A program made the translations under genes and the position numbers. From Harmothoe impar (taxonomy: Eukaryota; Annelida; Polychaeta; Phyllodocida; Polynoidae), in the NCBI GenBank assembly GCA_947462335.1, contig OX381707.1:82112610-82176609 (forward strand): 64,000 nt of DNA, written 5' to 3'. Under the pieces are notes generated by a model, which did not search any database, was not told the DNA's origin, and saw only the letters and a program-made list of their open reading frames with translations. Positions 11,180 through 22,880 of the stretch are shown one piece after another. How positions within the stretch are numbered: the stretch's first letter is position 1; every line of letters starts with the position of its first letter.

Positions 11180-11340
11180 TTCATACAAGAATTGATTTGA
11201 ATTGAATTGAAATTTCCTTTATTTATACTGGAAGTATTAAGGTCAAAGACCTGAGTTTGAAATACATCCAGTTTCCTTATTGTGGTGCTGGATTGAACAT
11301 GTATAACAGACAAGTGTATACGAAAAAAAAAAAAAAAAGG
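11180..11340 (-). repeat. 3' tail fragment of another LINE/SINE
   Basis: In minus orientation it reads ATAAATAAAGGAAATTTC followed by an (AATTC)n-like tandem. This resembles the plus-strand tail at 31,440-31,496. An A16 tract lies at ~11,323-11,338. Confidence 0.5.
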
Positions 11341-11764
11341 AGGAATGGCTGATGGCCATGACTTAGTTTAATGGCAAGATTGTTAGTTACAGAATAATAG
11401 GTCGGATAAATCTTAATATCCAGGCCGATGTTATGGCCTAGTGAGGGAGTTATTGTCTACCTCAATTTACACATAATATATTGAGCAGATATTGTAATAG
11501 CCGATGTTATTGGCTAAAGGACGGATGGTATATCTTTGATCAAAGGTGGTCAGGCTTTGATCTGTGTGGTCATGGCGGTTGGATCGCGGTCAGAGAGAAA
11601 GTACAAGAGGGTATGTTTACACATACCCTGTTATCAGAGCATCATGAAAATCTTCGTTCCATTTACTTCCATTTGTATATGTTAATCAAAGGAACCCATC
11701 TTGAGATATTGAAACAAATCCTTTTTATTGATAGAGAAAATCTAATTTTCAGAAACAACTGCTG
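11341..11764. other. No gene seen
   Basis: AT-rich, with only one 96-codon ORF lacking recognisable features. Confidence 0.5.
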
Positions 11765-12910
11765 CTCATGAATGTACATCATCTTTGCCACCATCTCTCA
11801 TGGATGGCTGTGCCATTCCCTAGCAGCCACTGCTTTAAGGTGCTGTGGATCCTGGACCAACTGCCACAACCCCTTTCACCTTATCTCACTGGTTCAACCA
11901 GCCTCACATTATGCCCCTCGCTGCCAAACCCTCTCACAAATAACACTGCTTTTGGAAATCCTGTGGATCGTATTCCAACGTCTAGAAGTTCTTGGTGGTT
12001 ATCCTGCTCCAATCAAGTTTTTCTCAATATCAAAACATACCTTGTGATGTCAGACCTCCCCAAAACAGTCTCCACAGCACTGGCTGACATTGCCACTTAT
12101 TTCCTAAAATAGAAAGTGATGAAAAGTAAATCCCAGATTAAAAACTTAAGCATCCAAAATAATCATGTTCAAGGCTATTCAGCAGACAGACATGAGAACC
12201 AGATAAATTATCAAATAATACTCTGCAGAGTCACAGGACCCTCTAGTACTAGGATCTATATTGATCACATTTGTACTGTCACTGTGACTATATGGAATGC
12301 CCAGGGAAAAGAGGATGTTAATACACCTTGCATTAGTCTTTATTAATTTAGTTAACGCTAGATGCACTCTGCAACATGCAGAGGGCTACTATCAGTAAAG
12401 GGAAGTGAGGGAAAAGACTGGTACATGTAAATATAATGACTATTGATGTGAAAGAGAGGCAAGATTAGGAGGGAAAAGAAGCCCCCACCTGCATCCATTA
12501 CTGCAGAGATAACATGAACCTGAATTGAACATTCATTACAACGGGATGTTAAAGATTGGATTGTATAAGAAATACAAGTGGGTTCTGCAATGGAAACAGC
12601 CATCAAGACTTAGCAAATGTAACAGGTAAACACGCCTGTTCTACTGCTGAATGAACTCTGAAATGGGAATTGCTTTCATAGTGACAATGGCGTTGCAGGC
12701 ATCCTACTTAATAAAAACATTTGAGACTAAAACGGTGTCAGAGATTTACAGCACAGCCAGGGGAATCACTTGTGTAAAAACAGAGCCTCTTTCAGGGAGA
12801 TCACTTTGTGTCTTGGTGGTTTGTAAAAGCCTCATTGAATGGGAACAGAGGATGAAAGGTTGAGAGTGGGGCTAGGCTGGTGTTTTTGCCATTTCCCAAT
12901 GCAACTATGG
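11765..12910 (-). repeat. Inverted copy of module S/P (partner of 27,715-28,600)
   Basis: From ~12,100 to 12,900 this is the diverged reverse complement of 27,715-28,570. Shared words include AGATAAATTATCAAATAA, TTGAATGGGAACAG and AGCCCCCACCTGCATCCAT (reverse complement in the partner). The part 11,860-12,110 resembles module P in inverted form. Non-coding. Confidence 0.75.
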
Positions 12911-13984
12911 CAAACACGTGGTACTATACAACAGATTCTGCACTCACCTCTGTAACATTTAGTCATCGATGTAAATAAAGAGGATTTATCATGAATAAAA
13001 TAATACCCTACAGTTTTACAGTGTGTGTATCAATACTTGTCAGATCAAATGATACTTTACCCCATTTTAGATTTACCATCAATTTTAGATCCACAATCAA
13101 TAGACGGAAGATGTGCAGCAGAGTCCTGGTAGAAATAAAATACTTTCCTAGGGCTTTATTTCAAAGGAGGGGTCTCAAACAAGCACAAGTTGTTTATGAC
13201 TGCAGGGTAAATGAGGGTATTGAAAAGACTCTTTGAAACAACAATTGAAAGTATGTTTATCTGAAAAATCAGTACTAACCGATTGTATAGTTTATTATTC
13301 ATACTATCTATTAAGATACTGCCACTAACCATAGAGATTCCACATCCAAACCTAGGATAAGGAAAACAGCACAGGAAAAATTAAAAACAAATAATATCCT
13401 GAGCATGGTCAGAGTTTCTTTCTGAAGTTAACATAGAACTATGTTAGAAATTCTATCAGACTTTATCATAAGAATAATGCAGGGAAGAAACAGCAACAAA
13501 ACCTAATCCCAGATATAATTACTGTGTGGCTAATCACAGAAACACTGGTGTGAGTGCTTGTAAAAAAAAGTAAACAGACATATATTCTTCTTACACTAGG
13601 AAAGAAACGTTCAAATACTCACAGCTTTTCTGATCTTGTTAACTTTATTTCAGACACTTCATATAGTTGCTATGGCTGCTACTTTAAGGACTGGAAGGTG
13701 CCTTTTTGCTACAATTGAGTTAGCCTGAGAAGTGTCTAGGCAGTAGATGAGAGAGCTCCTGTCCTTCCTGGGTGTAGTATTTTTACTATTAAACATTAGA
13801 ACGAACTGTTAAAAGGACATGATAAGATTTCTGCAGTTAATTCTGAATAAGACCTCTTGAGTTAATTCTGCAGTACTTTATTTCTAATTTCTAATTATCT
13901 TATGTATATGAGAAAGCAGTATTTTGATGTTGTATTTTAGCACTTGTCAGTCACACTTCAGAAATGTCCAAAAATGTTATTAAC
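12911..13984 (-). repeat. Inverted repeat modules, no gene
   Basis: Region 13,480-13,780 is an inverted, diverged copy of 32,370-32,660 (e.g. CACAGAAACACTGGTGTGAG, GAGTTAGCCTGAGAAG). The rest is AT-rich without a recognised feature. Confidence 0.6.
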
Positions 13985-15700
13985 ATCATTTCTGAAAGGT
14001 CACCCTTTCTTGCTGCATTGGTCTATAGGTCAATGCGTCAGACGCTCTGTCACAAGGGGCTGATTACGCCACAATGAGGGAGGAAAATACTGAAAATAAC
14101 TAGAAATAACTGAAGTGACCCTGGAGGCTTGGGGGCGACCAGCCAGATCACTTGTGTAGGAGTGTTCAATAAGCTGGTGGTAAGCGACCAGTGAGATTAC
14201 TTGTGTGGGAGTGTTCAATGAGCCCGGTGGTGGTTTGGTTTTTGTTCATTGAATGGGAACAGATGAAGATGACACTCAGACAGGATGTGCACTGGGTTCT
14301 TTTTGTGGGGTTCATTTTTCAGTTCTTTTTTCGCCATTTGAGATTCCCTCATTTTGTGTTTTGACGTCAGTTTCTTGCATTTTTCGAGCCATTGAAAATC
14401 CTGACAGATTTAATGGTGTATTGTTTCATGTGACTTCAGTTAATAAATAGTATCAATATTGACCCTAATTAAATTTTGGCCATTTTGATAGGAATTGGTG
14501 ACAATGACATAAGAAAGGCTAGTGAAAATGAGGTGAATCCTTCACATATGTAATAAATCTTTGATTACCTATTCTAATAAAAGATTCCTTTCAACGATCC
14601 TTGGTTATTTACTCATGTTTACTTGTATGAGAGAATATAATGAGCAAAAATAACGGAAGAAAATCAGTAATCCATTCATCAATTGAATCTCTGGCTCTGC
14701 ACCAGTGTCTTCTAGGATCCATGTATTGATCGATATAATGGAATAGACCCCGGCAAGCCCCAGTGAATAAATCCCCATCCATTACAGAATCAAGTCAGTG
14801 GAAACATGCCCTTCCTGCTGCATCAATACATGGTACTTGGATACAATGCATTAGCAGACTGTAATAGTAGATTAGATTAAAAGTTGTTTTCAAGTGCCCC
14901 TGGTGCTTATGAAACTGCTTCATCTCAGCAGTAACTAATATTTAAGGTCCATAGCTGTTCTGTGTGAGCTATAACATTGAATGCCGTACTCTAATTATCG
15001 CTTTTAACGGAGCAATGTCAACACAACCATCAACGAGAGACCAGAGTGAAGCCCCAAGTCATGACACTCAACCCTTACACCTGGCCTGGTGTTGTCAGGC
15101 AGTCGTATGCCAAGCTTTACAGATTAAATTCACACATGAGGTAGGGGACAGTCTGCTCCAAGTAAACCCTAATCCATCTCAGCCTAAAACTTCCACAACA
15201 TAAACTAACAACTATTGCATGCTGCATAGCTTGTGTCTCAATATCATTTTATTAAGAACCTTCTCTAACTTATATTCAAATAAAAGTCACTTATTTTAAC
15301 ATTGGATGTATACTCAGCTGGTAATTAAGAGAAGTTATCATGATTTATTTTTACACTTTCTCCTTCTTAATTTTTGAAGAGTTAAAATTAGGTCAGAGAT
15401 GCAGTTAGAAAACAGATAAAGGCACTAATATAATTGTGCAGAGTCAGTACCCCGGTGCCTCTCCCATACAATTGCTTTATGCCAAGGATAACAATGGTGA
15501 GCGGAATGAGTATGATTTATTTATCCTTCCTTCCTTCATTCCCAAAGTGTTTAGTAGGTGGCTTTCATATTGAGAAAGACTTAGTTTCAGTGCTGAGAAT
15601 CTAGTATGATATAAGATTCTACATGCAGTGTTTCCGGGGACTAGGAGATGCCGATTTAACTTTAAATGTTGTTATTTTTTGCATATTTTTTGCATATTTG
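13985..15700. repeat. Left arm of a large inverted repeat
   Basis: Matches, in reverse complement and in the same order, 16,480-18,080. Paired points: 14,250-14,340 with 17,850-17,950; 14,695-14,830 with 17,390-17,530; 15,300-15,350 with 16,850-16,900; 15,625-15,665 with 16,525-16,565. Arms are clearly diverged, with many substitutions and small indels. No coding capacity. Confidence 0.85.
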
Positions 15701-16479
15701 TCCACCACCAACCTTCCAAATCTTCAAAAAATGTAGTCCAGTATAAAAATGGCATTATAATGAGAAGAAGGATATCTGGATAATTAACCAACTTCACTAC
15801 CAGATTCAAGACATTTTAAGAGTTATTTTTCCAAGCAGCACACGTAGGGATAATGACAAATCAAAGAGATTCTCCCCAGACTGAAAGAATGTCTGACACA
15901 ACATCTCAATAGGGATCATTAGTCTTGTGGGTATCTGTTAATTAGCGGTTGTATCTCTACTTCACCTCACAGCTGTTGGTGAGGCTGACAAAGGCTGTGT
16001 GGCATAATCATGTACACTATATCTCTGAGATGTTGGCTGCCTATAGTGGCAACAAATATAAAGATTGCCTGATGGATTGTTGTAACAAAAATTTATATCT
16101 CATGGTAAGTGAAAAAAACATTGACATGGAGCTCTGTCTAATACTTTTATAGAACATAAGATAACAGTTGTGTCTATACTAGACCTCTTATGAAGGAATT
16201 ATGATGATTCAAATCAATTCAGATGACACAATACTTACTTAATCTTCAAATATCATCTTGGACTAGTAATAATTACATTCCAAACATAATCAACAATTCT
16301 TTAGATATCAAAGCCTATAACCACTGTGTCAAGTTGAGATGAAACAATGTGGCTCCCCCTCCCATCCTCCCCATTCCCTCCTGTCGTCTTTCATCTATTC
16401 TCTTACATGAGCCAAAATTCAAATGTGAAACTTTAATTTATAAAGGCAAATCCCTGCTCTCAAAGGTTTATGTAGGAGA
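15701..16479. other. Spacer of the large inverted repeat
   Basis: About 780 bp. Region 15,775-15,930 is a copy of module Q (GGATAATTAACC, GGGATAATGACAAATCAAAG), also seen at 32,930, 40,620 and 45,010. No gene. Confidence 0.6.
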
Positions 16480-18080
16480 CGACAACAATGGAGGCGCAGC
16501 CCTAAAACTCAACAACAACATTTTAAGTTAAATCGGCATCACCTAGTCCCCAGAAACACTGCATGAAAAAATTTATATCATACTAGATCCTCAACACTGA
16601 AACTAAGTCTTTCTAAATACAAAAGCCACCTACTATATAATTTGGAAATGAAAGAGGGAAGGATAAATAAATCATCCTCATTCCACTCACAATTGTTATC
16701 AATTGAACAACCTTGGGATAAACCAATTGTAAGGGACAGGCAAAGGAGTACTCAATCTCCATAAATATTTTGCCTTTCTATGTTTTTTAACTGCATTCTG
16801 AACTAATTTTAACTCTTCAATAAATTGAGAGGGAGAAAATGTAAAAATAAATCATGATACTCGTTCTAATCTACCAGCTGAGTATGCATCCAATGTTAAG
16901 ATAATTGAATTTCATTCTAATATAAATGTTAGAAGGTTCTAAATAAAATGACATTGAGAAACAAGATATGCCCCACACAATAGCTGTTAGTTTATGTAGT
17001 GACAGCTTTAGGCTAAGACGGATTAGTGCTTACGTGGAGCACATTGTGGGTGACTGTCCTCTATGTGTGAATTCAATCTGTGACACTTGGCATACCACTG
17101 CCTGCCAACACCAGGCCATGTGGAAGAGCTGAGGATTATCACGTCGGCCTCCACACTGGTCTCTTATTGATTGTATAGGTTGAGTCAAATCTATACCATA
17201 TTATAGTACCACATTCAATGTATTACTTGCCTCCCCCCCAACCTCTATGGACCTTAAATAGTAGCTATTGTGAAATGTCAATGAACTAACTCATGAGCAC
17301 CCTGGGCACTATTAAATAACATGAGAAACTAATAATTTTTCTATTGATATAAAATTACTCTCTACAAATTAATAGTATCCCTGTGCCATTCATTGATGCA
17401 GCAGGAAGGGCATGTTTCCACTGATTGGGTCCTGTAATGGATGGGGATTTATTCACTGGAGATTGCCAGGGTCTATTCTATCATCTTGATCGACTCATGG
17501 ATCCTAGAAGACACTGGTGCGGAGCCAGACAGATTTCATTGATGAATGTTTTTGCTCATTTTATTCTTTTATAGAAGTAGACATGAGTAAATTACCAAGG
17601 ATTGTTGACATAAATCTTCTTTTAAAAGAGGTAATCAAGGATTTAATACATATGTGAAGGATGCACCTCATTTTGACTAGCCTTTCTTATGTCATTGTCA
17701 CCAACTCCTATAAAAATAAAATTGGCCAAACTACTTATCAAGCCAAAAGGTCATGTAGAACAATACACCATTGAATCTGTCAGGGATTTCAATGGCTCGA
17801 AAACGGCAAGTAACACTATATTAACTGATGTCAACAAATGAAGGAATCATAAATGGCAAAAAAAAGAACTGAAAAATGAACCCCACAAAAAATAACCCAG
17901 TGCAGATCCTGTCTGAGTGGCATCTTCATCTGTTCCCATTCAATGAACAAAAAACAAACCACCACCCGCTTATTGAACACTCCCACACAAGTAATCGCGC
18001 TGGTTGCCCCCAATCATCCAGTGCCACTTCAGTTTCTGATTTCTGGTTATTTTGAGCCTCTCTCATTGTGACGTAATCAG
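16480..18080. repeat. Right arm of a large inverted repeat
   Basis: Reverse-complement partner of 13,985-15,700. Small ORFs inside (e.g. 17,831-18,013) are mirror images of ORFs in the other arm and are not credible genes. Confidence 0.85.
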
Positions 18081-18230
18081 CCCATTGTGAAGGTGTGTCT
18101 GAGACATTGGCCTACACATGGAGTTATGTATAAGGGGTGCAGGACCTATGCACACCCTTTTCCCTTCACACGTCTGGCGACCTGTGCTACATTAACCAAA
18201 TGTCCTTCACAGCGAGAAGAAACATTGTCA

Positions 18231-18412
18231 AGGGGAGTCCAGATTGCCTCCAGAATGACTCCCCTCTTTAGGGAGCCCAGGTAGCCTAAGGGAGCCTAGG
18301 TGACTCTCTGGCTGACCTAAGGGAGTCACCTGGGGGAGTCAGAGAGCTATATGACTCCCCCAGGTGACACCCCTTAAGAAGGGAGTCATTCTGGAGGCAA
18401 TCTGAGCTCCCT
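18231..18412. mobile_element. Hairpin MITE-like element with ~45-bp inverted ends
   Basis: GGGGAGTCCAGATTGCCTCC at the left is mirrored by GGAGGCAATCTGAGCTCCC at the right. A nested inner palindrome lies around the central AGCTAT, flanked by GGGAGTCACCTGGGGGAGTC and its complement. About 180 bp. No clear target-site duplication. Confidence 0.7.
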
Positions 18413-19716
18413 TTTGGCGCTGCTTCTTTTCTCTGTGTTGCTACAAGGGTTTATGTACCTCGGTAATGTATCTCATTTAACTGAGGATTTATCATTTGAA
18501 TTATTGTGAGCTACCTTATAGTTCTGCTCCCACTAGGGACACTACAGTCAGGTGGGGTCAGGACAATGCAGAGGGTGGGTTCAACACACCCTCTAGGTGT
18601 ACAGAGCTTTGCACTATCCAGCCAACATCTGGTGAGGCACAGTATGGCCGTACTCACTGCCTGTGTTTAGAACAAAATACTCTGGCTCAGTAACAAAGCC
18701 ATGGACCAAACCTGGTCCATGGCTCTTCACTTCACTCAAAACATAACAGACAATCCCATATTTAGTGAGACATGAAGAAGTAAACCCAATTGCTCTTCCT
18801 GCCTTGCTGTTGGGGGTTGAGGCTGCATCGGTGGGGAGCAGGCTGTAAATGATTTGTAGAAAAGACAGTCAGATATGTCTAAACATAATTGTAAAATGGC
18901 CTATTACCAGCCTCAGTCTTGCCATTCCCAAGCCCTAAATGGCTGAGCTCCACTGGACTGGTTCCAGATGGGACCTCTCTACTTTGGATGAATGAAGGAA
19001 TGAAAATCATTCAAGGGCTGCATCCCCCAAACCACGCCCTCCTGACAGGACCTTTTTGTGGTAACTGTCCTGTGTGCCTGTGCTAACGTGCATTCATGCA
19101 TTCCATATTGGAGAATATATTAAAAGCAAAGCTGCTGGCTGCTGGCATGCCGGGACTGGCCAATTACAGCCCTAAGACACAACACAGCTACTATAATATT
19201 ACAGACCCTGTCACTGCTGGTGGTGAAGGACGCAGCTCTGAAATATTCATGTCTCTTCTATCTTTGTTCTTCTCATTTCCCTGTTGTGTTGGTGTGGTTA
19301 ATGATGGTCTATCTATCATTATCAGTCCACTGGTGAATGGAGGAGAGACTTATCTAGATTTGCTAGGACAGAGAGTACAGGAGGGAAAGACGGACTTATA
19401 TTTACATCTGATAAGAGATGGCAGTTCAAGGACGCTGATGTAAGTGACTGAGTAATCATTAAATATAGTAGCGATCAAGGAAGAAGGCAACTTCATTCCC
19501 AATCTTGGGAGACATTTAATTCCATATCTATAGCGTTACTAGATATCCAAGCAGAGATTTCTATCATCCAACAAGGGACACATGAATGGAATACCTTTGG
19601 CTGGCTGTATTATTAGGATTCTTGTCTGCACGCCAGTTTTTTTTACGGCTTTTAAATCGGACCATCATTAACCTCCTTAGTGTTTCCCTCCCAGACACAT
19701 AAACACAGGTACTGAT
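18413..19716. other. No supported gene
   Basis: A 115-codon ORF at 19,096-19,443 has no recognisable domain, no promoter signal and no conserved partner in the window. Treated as chance. Confidence 0.5.
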
Positions 19717-20186
19717 CAGGTCCGGGAAATGAAGGGAAATGCTCCCCAGAGCCATTATTTACCCCAGAGTTAATTTTCACAAGGCAGGTAGGTGTGAAAA
19801 CACTGCAGGGCTAAAAGTAGCAACGGTTTTGCTTGTGGCATAAACACTGCATGGCTAAAAGTAGCAACTGTGTTCTTATAACCCATTTGCTGAATTTTCT
19901 ATCAACTTGCTGTTAAATGTATTTATCACATAAGATAGATTAGTGTGTGCTCTTGGATCATACATGGGGAATAGTTAATCATACATGGGATTGCGATGAA
20001 ATCACATATAAATAAACTATTTCTATAGACTTTTCATCTGTGTTCCTCCATCTCTCCCAGTAGGCAGTGAGCCCTTATCAGTGTCACCATGGTGACTAAG
20101 ATAAGAGCCCCAGTCCTGCATTGGGAAAATTTACACTGGTGTAAATAGCGGCTCTGGGGTGGATTTTCCTTTATTTCCCGGACCAG
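19717..20186. mobile_element. Non-autonomous DNA transposon, 5-bp TSD family, copy 1
   Basis: A 470-bp element starting CAGGTCCGG and ending CCGGACCAG, flanked on both sides by the 5-bp duplication CTGAT. Its left end and interior match 54,510-54,958, although its right arm has been partly replaced around 20,080-20,130. CAGG...CCTG ends recall hAT elements; the superfamily is not settled. Confidence 0.85.
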
Positions 20187-22880
20187 CTGATTGACATATG
20201 CATGACGCATCATGGACTCCGTTTATTAAAAGGTTACAGCAGGCGTTCCGCTTCCTGCCAACTAGCTTTCTGTCACCCTGTCCATGAAATCAATTCAAAG
20301 TACAGAAAAATAAAGGTAAAGGGAAAATCTAGTGCATTTGGAAATGGAGTAATGACCAGCGATGTGAGACGGCAGTCCAATAATGTGTCCATCGATGACA
20401 AGATGAAGGGAAATAATGGTACACAATCTGAGCACAATCTGGTTTAATATTGGAATCAAACACAATGAAGATGTGTTTTGTCTTTCAAAGTGTTGACAGA
20501 GCAATTCTAAGGATGAATTGGTAGAACAACAATATTGTTTGGTTATATCTGTAGTGACTTTATTTGATTATTATTGCCATGAGGGAAATAGCTGCTATGA
20601 TACTGTTGCCTAATGTACACCTGAATAAAGGACTAGGCTCATAATGCACACCTGCTCTAATAAAACTGTGCAGACAATAGTTCAGTTTCTAACTCAGTTG
20701 TTGCCCCTGGTGTTTGGTAAGCGTTGGTCACTGGTTTTGTGTTGGGATAATACTGTCAATGCCTACAGAGGGTTATTATCCCTGTCATGGAGATTTTACA
20801 GGAACTCCTGAAAGAAGCCAATTCTACTCTAAATCCATATCGGCTCATGGATCAAGTTACCACTTTTATCAAAAAAAGGTGGCAAAAAGAAATCATTAAC
20901 ATGTTAATGGCGAAAACAAAACACATAAATGTAGCCCCAGTGTGCACCGTATGATCCTCTGTTCCCGTTCAATGAGCCATTAAGAAATCACCATAATACA
21001 AATTGATCTCAGAGTATGAGCATCACTTGATACTCTAAATGCTACAAACACACTGACACCATTTATCCTTTTGATCTTATAAAGTAGGATGCCTGTTCAA
21101 ACTTTAATGCTGTGAAAGAGAACAGGGGACTTAAAGAACTCAGCCCACTTTCACACACTATTGAAGCACAGATTAAAAAAGCGCTTAAATAGCATGCATG
21201 GAGAGCATCGCACCATATCCAACAATTCAACAAGGAGCACTCCTTATGATAGAAAATCTTTGCAGCATTTTAACATGTCTCGTTTCAACACCAAATGACA
21301 ACCCTTAGCTAATGGCAGGTCACTGAATGCAATCCCTGTACAAATAATAATGTTAATTGCATGTCTAGGCATGGCATCGCAATATTTATATTTATTAGTT
21401 TAAGGGTCATTCTTATTTGTTCATATAAAGTTACATTATTAATAACACAAGATCTTTTTGCATATGACGTATTGTGACATTTATTTCAATTTGATAATTT
21501 ATTATAATGTGTGTCTACAAACATTTTTACACCATGAAATCCTAACAAATAAAAACATAGTGTGACAGGGGACTGAGGTGCAGTGACTTTATCAAGATAG
21601 GACATTAATTCAGGCACTGTACCTCAACCTTCAGTTACATATACCCTTCTTGATAAGGAAAAAGGAGGACAGTATAACCAAGATCAATACAGACCCTCTT
21701 TAAACCCCCACCAACCCTAAATAAAAGGAAGGAGACCAATTCTCAATCCACTCTGACTGTGGATAGAGGGGCAGTAAGCTTGAGGCCTTTAACTAGAGGA
21801 TATTGGGGGAAAACTACACAGGGGTAAACTTGGATATTACTTCTTATGTCGGCTCAATGAAAAACTTTGAACACTATCAGTTTTGGTGCATGAGTATTTT
21901 ATCACGTTCAAATTCAGCAAATAGGTAGCAATGTCAGCAAGGGCTGTAGAGATTGTTTTATGGGATATCTTGCATCAGAGGGCATGAGATCAATTGGAGC
22001 CAAGTGTAGCAGGGAAACAGCCAAGGGGTTGTAGCAGTCGGCACACAATCCAAGGCAGCATTTATAGCAGGGCTGTTTTTGACAAGGTCTGGCAGCAAGG
22101 AGTATAATGTGAGGCTGGATGAAGCAGTGAACTAAGCCAAGGGGTTTGCAGCAGTTAATCTAGAATCCACATTAAATTTACTTTGATAGTAGTTCTCACA
22201 CAGGACGGCACCCTTGATGCTTATCTGGAAAGCTGCTAAAAAGTCGATGACAGAGTAAAAAATTGGTAGCAAAATGAGATTTAAAAAGCGGAAATATTCC
22301 TATGAAGTACAAAAAACACACCAGGATAATAGAGCTTTTATCACATATATATATACAGAGAGACTGAGAAAATTGTTCATATATAGGTCACAATACTAAG
22401 ATAAATGTGATACTCTAAATATACAATGATAACTAAATATAATCTAGCGAGCTTCCATTTAAAACCGCTTTTGCTAAAACTGCTTTTGCCAAAAGATGAA
22501 GTCTAGATGTCTGTGTTTAACTGTATTATCTATACACTGTGGTCTACAGTCCTCATCAAAGAGGATTAGATTAATAATGTATCAATTGTTTTGATAAACA
22601 TAATTAGACTTACATCCCAACATCTAAAGTCCTTATTTTATTGTATGTAATGTGTGACACACTTAATAGAGAAAGCACCTATACGTCTACTGCCTAGAAG
22701 CCTGTTGTCTCCAGATGCACCTGATGCTATGTGATAGTTCAACAATTCAACTTAGTTACAGCGGAAAGATCACCCTGCTGTCCTTAAAGTAGTAGACATT
22801 TAAACTGTATGCGGTGACTGCAATAAAGTTTCCAACTATAGAAAGGCAATGGGAATTTACCTCTCCAGTTCCTTCTACTA
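20187..22880 (+). repeat. Repeat unit, copy 1 (modules at 20,690-22,240)
   Basis: 20,690-21,120 matches 35,490-35,870 (CACTTGATACTCT, GTGAAAGAGA). 21,570-22,240 (module P) matches 35,985-36,560, 48,705-49,250 and 49,550-49,700 (GAGGACTGAGGT-like start, GGCCTTTAACTAG, TGGCTCAATGAA). 22,640-22,830 resembles 32,370-32,530. No ORF is conserved between copies, so the unit is non-coding. Confidence 0.7.

Noticed and set aside
19096..19443. 115-codon ORF as a possible host exon
   Set aside because: No recognisable domain, splice context or repeat in the window.
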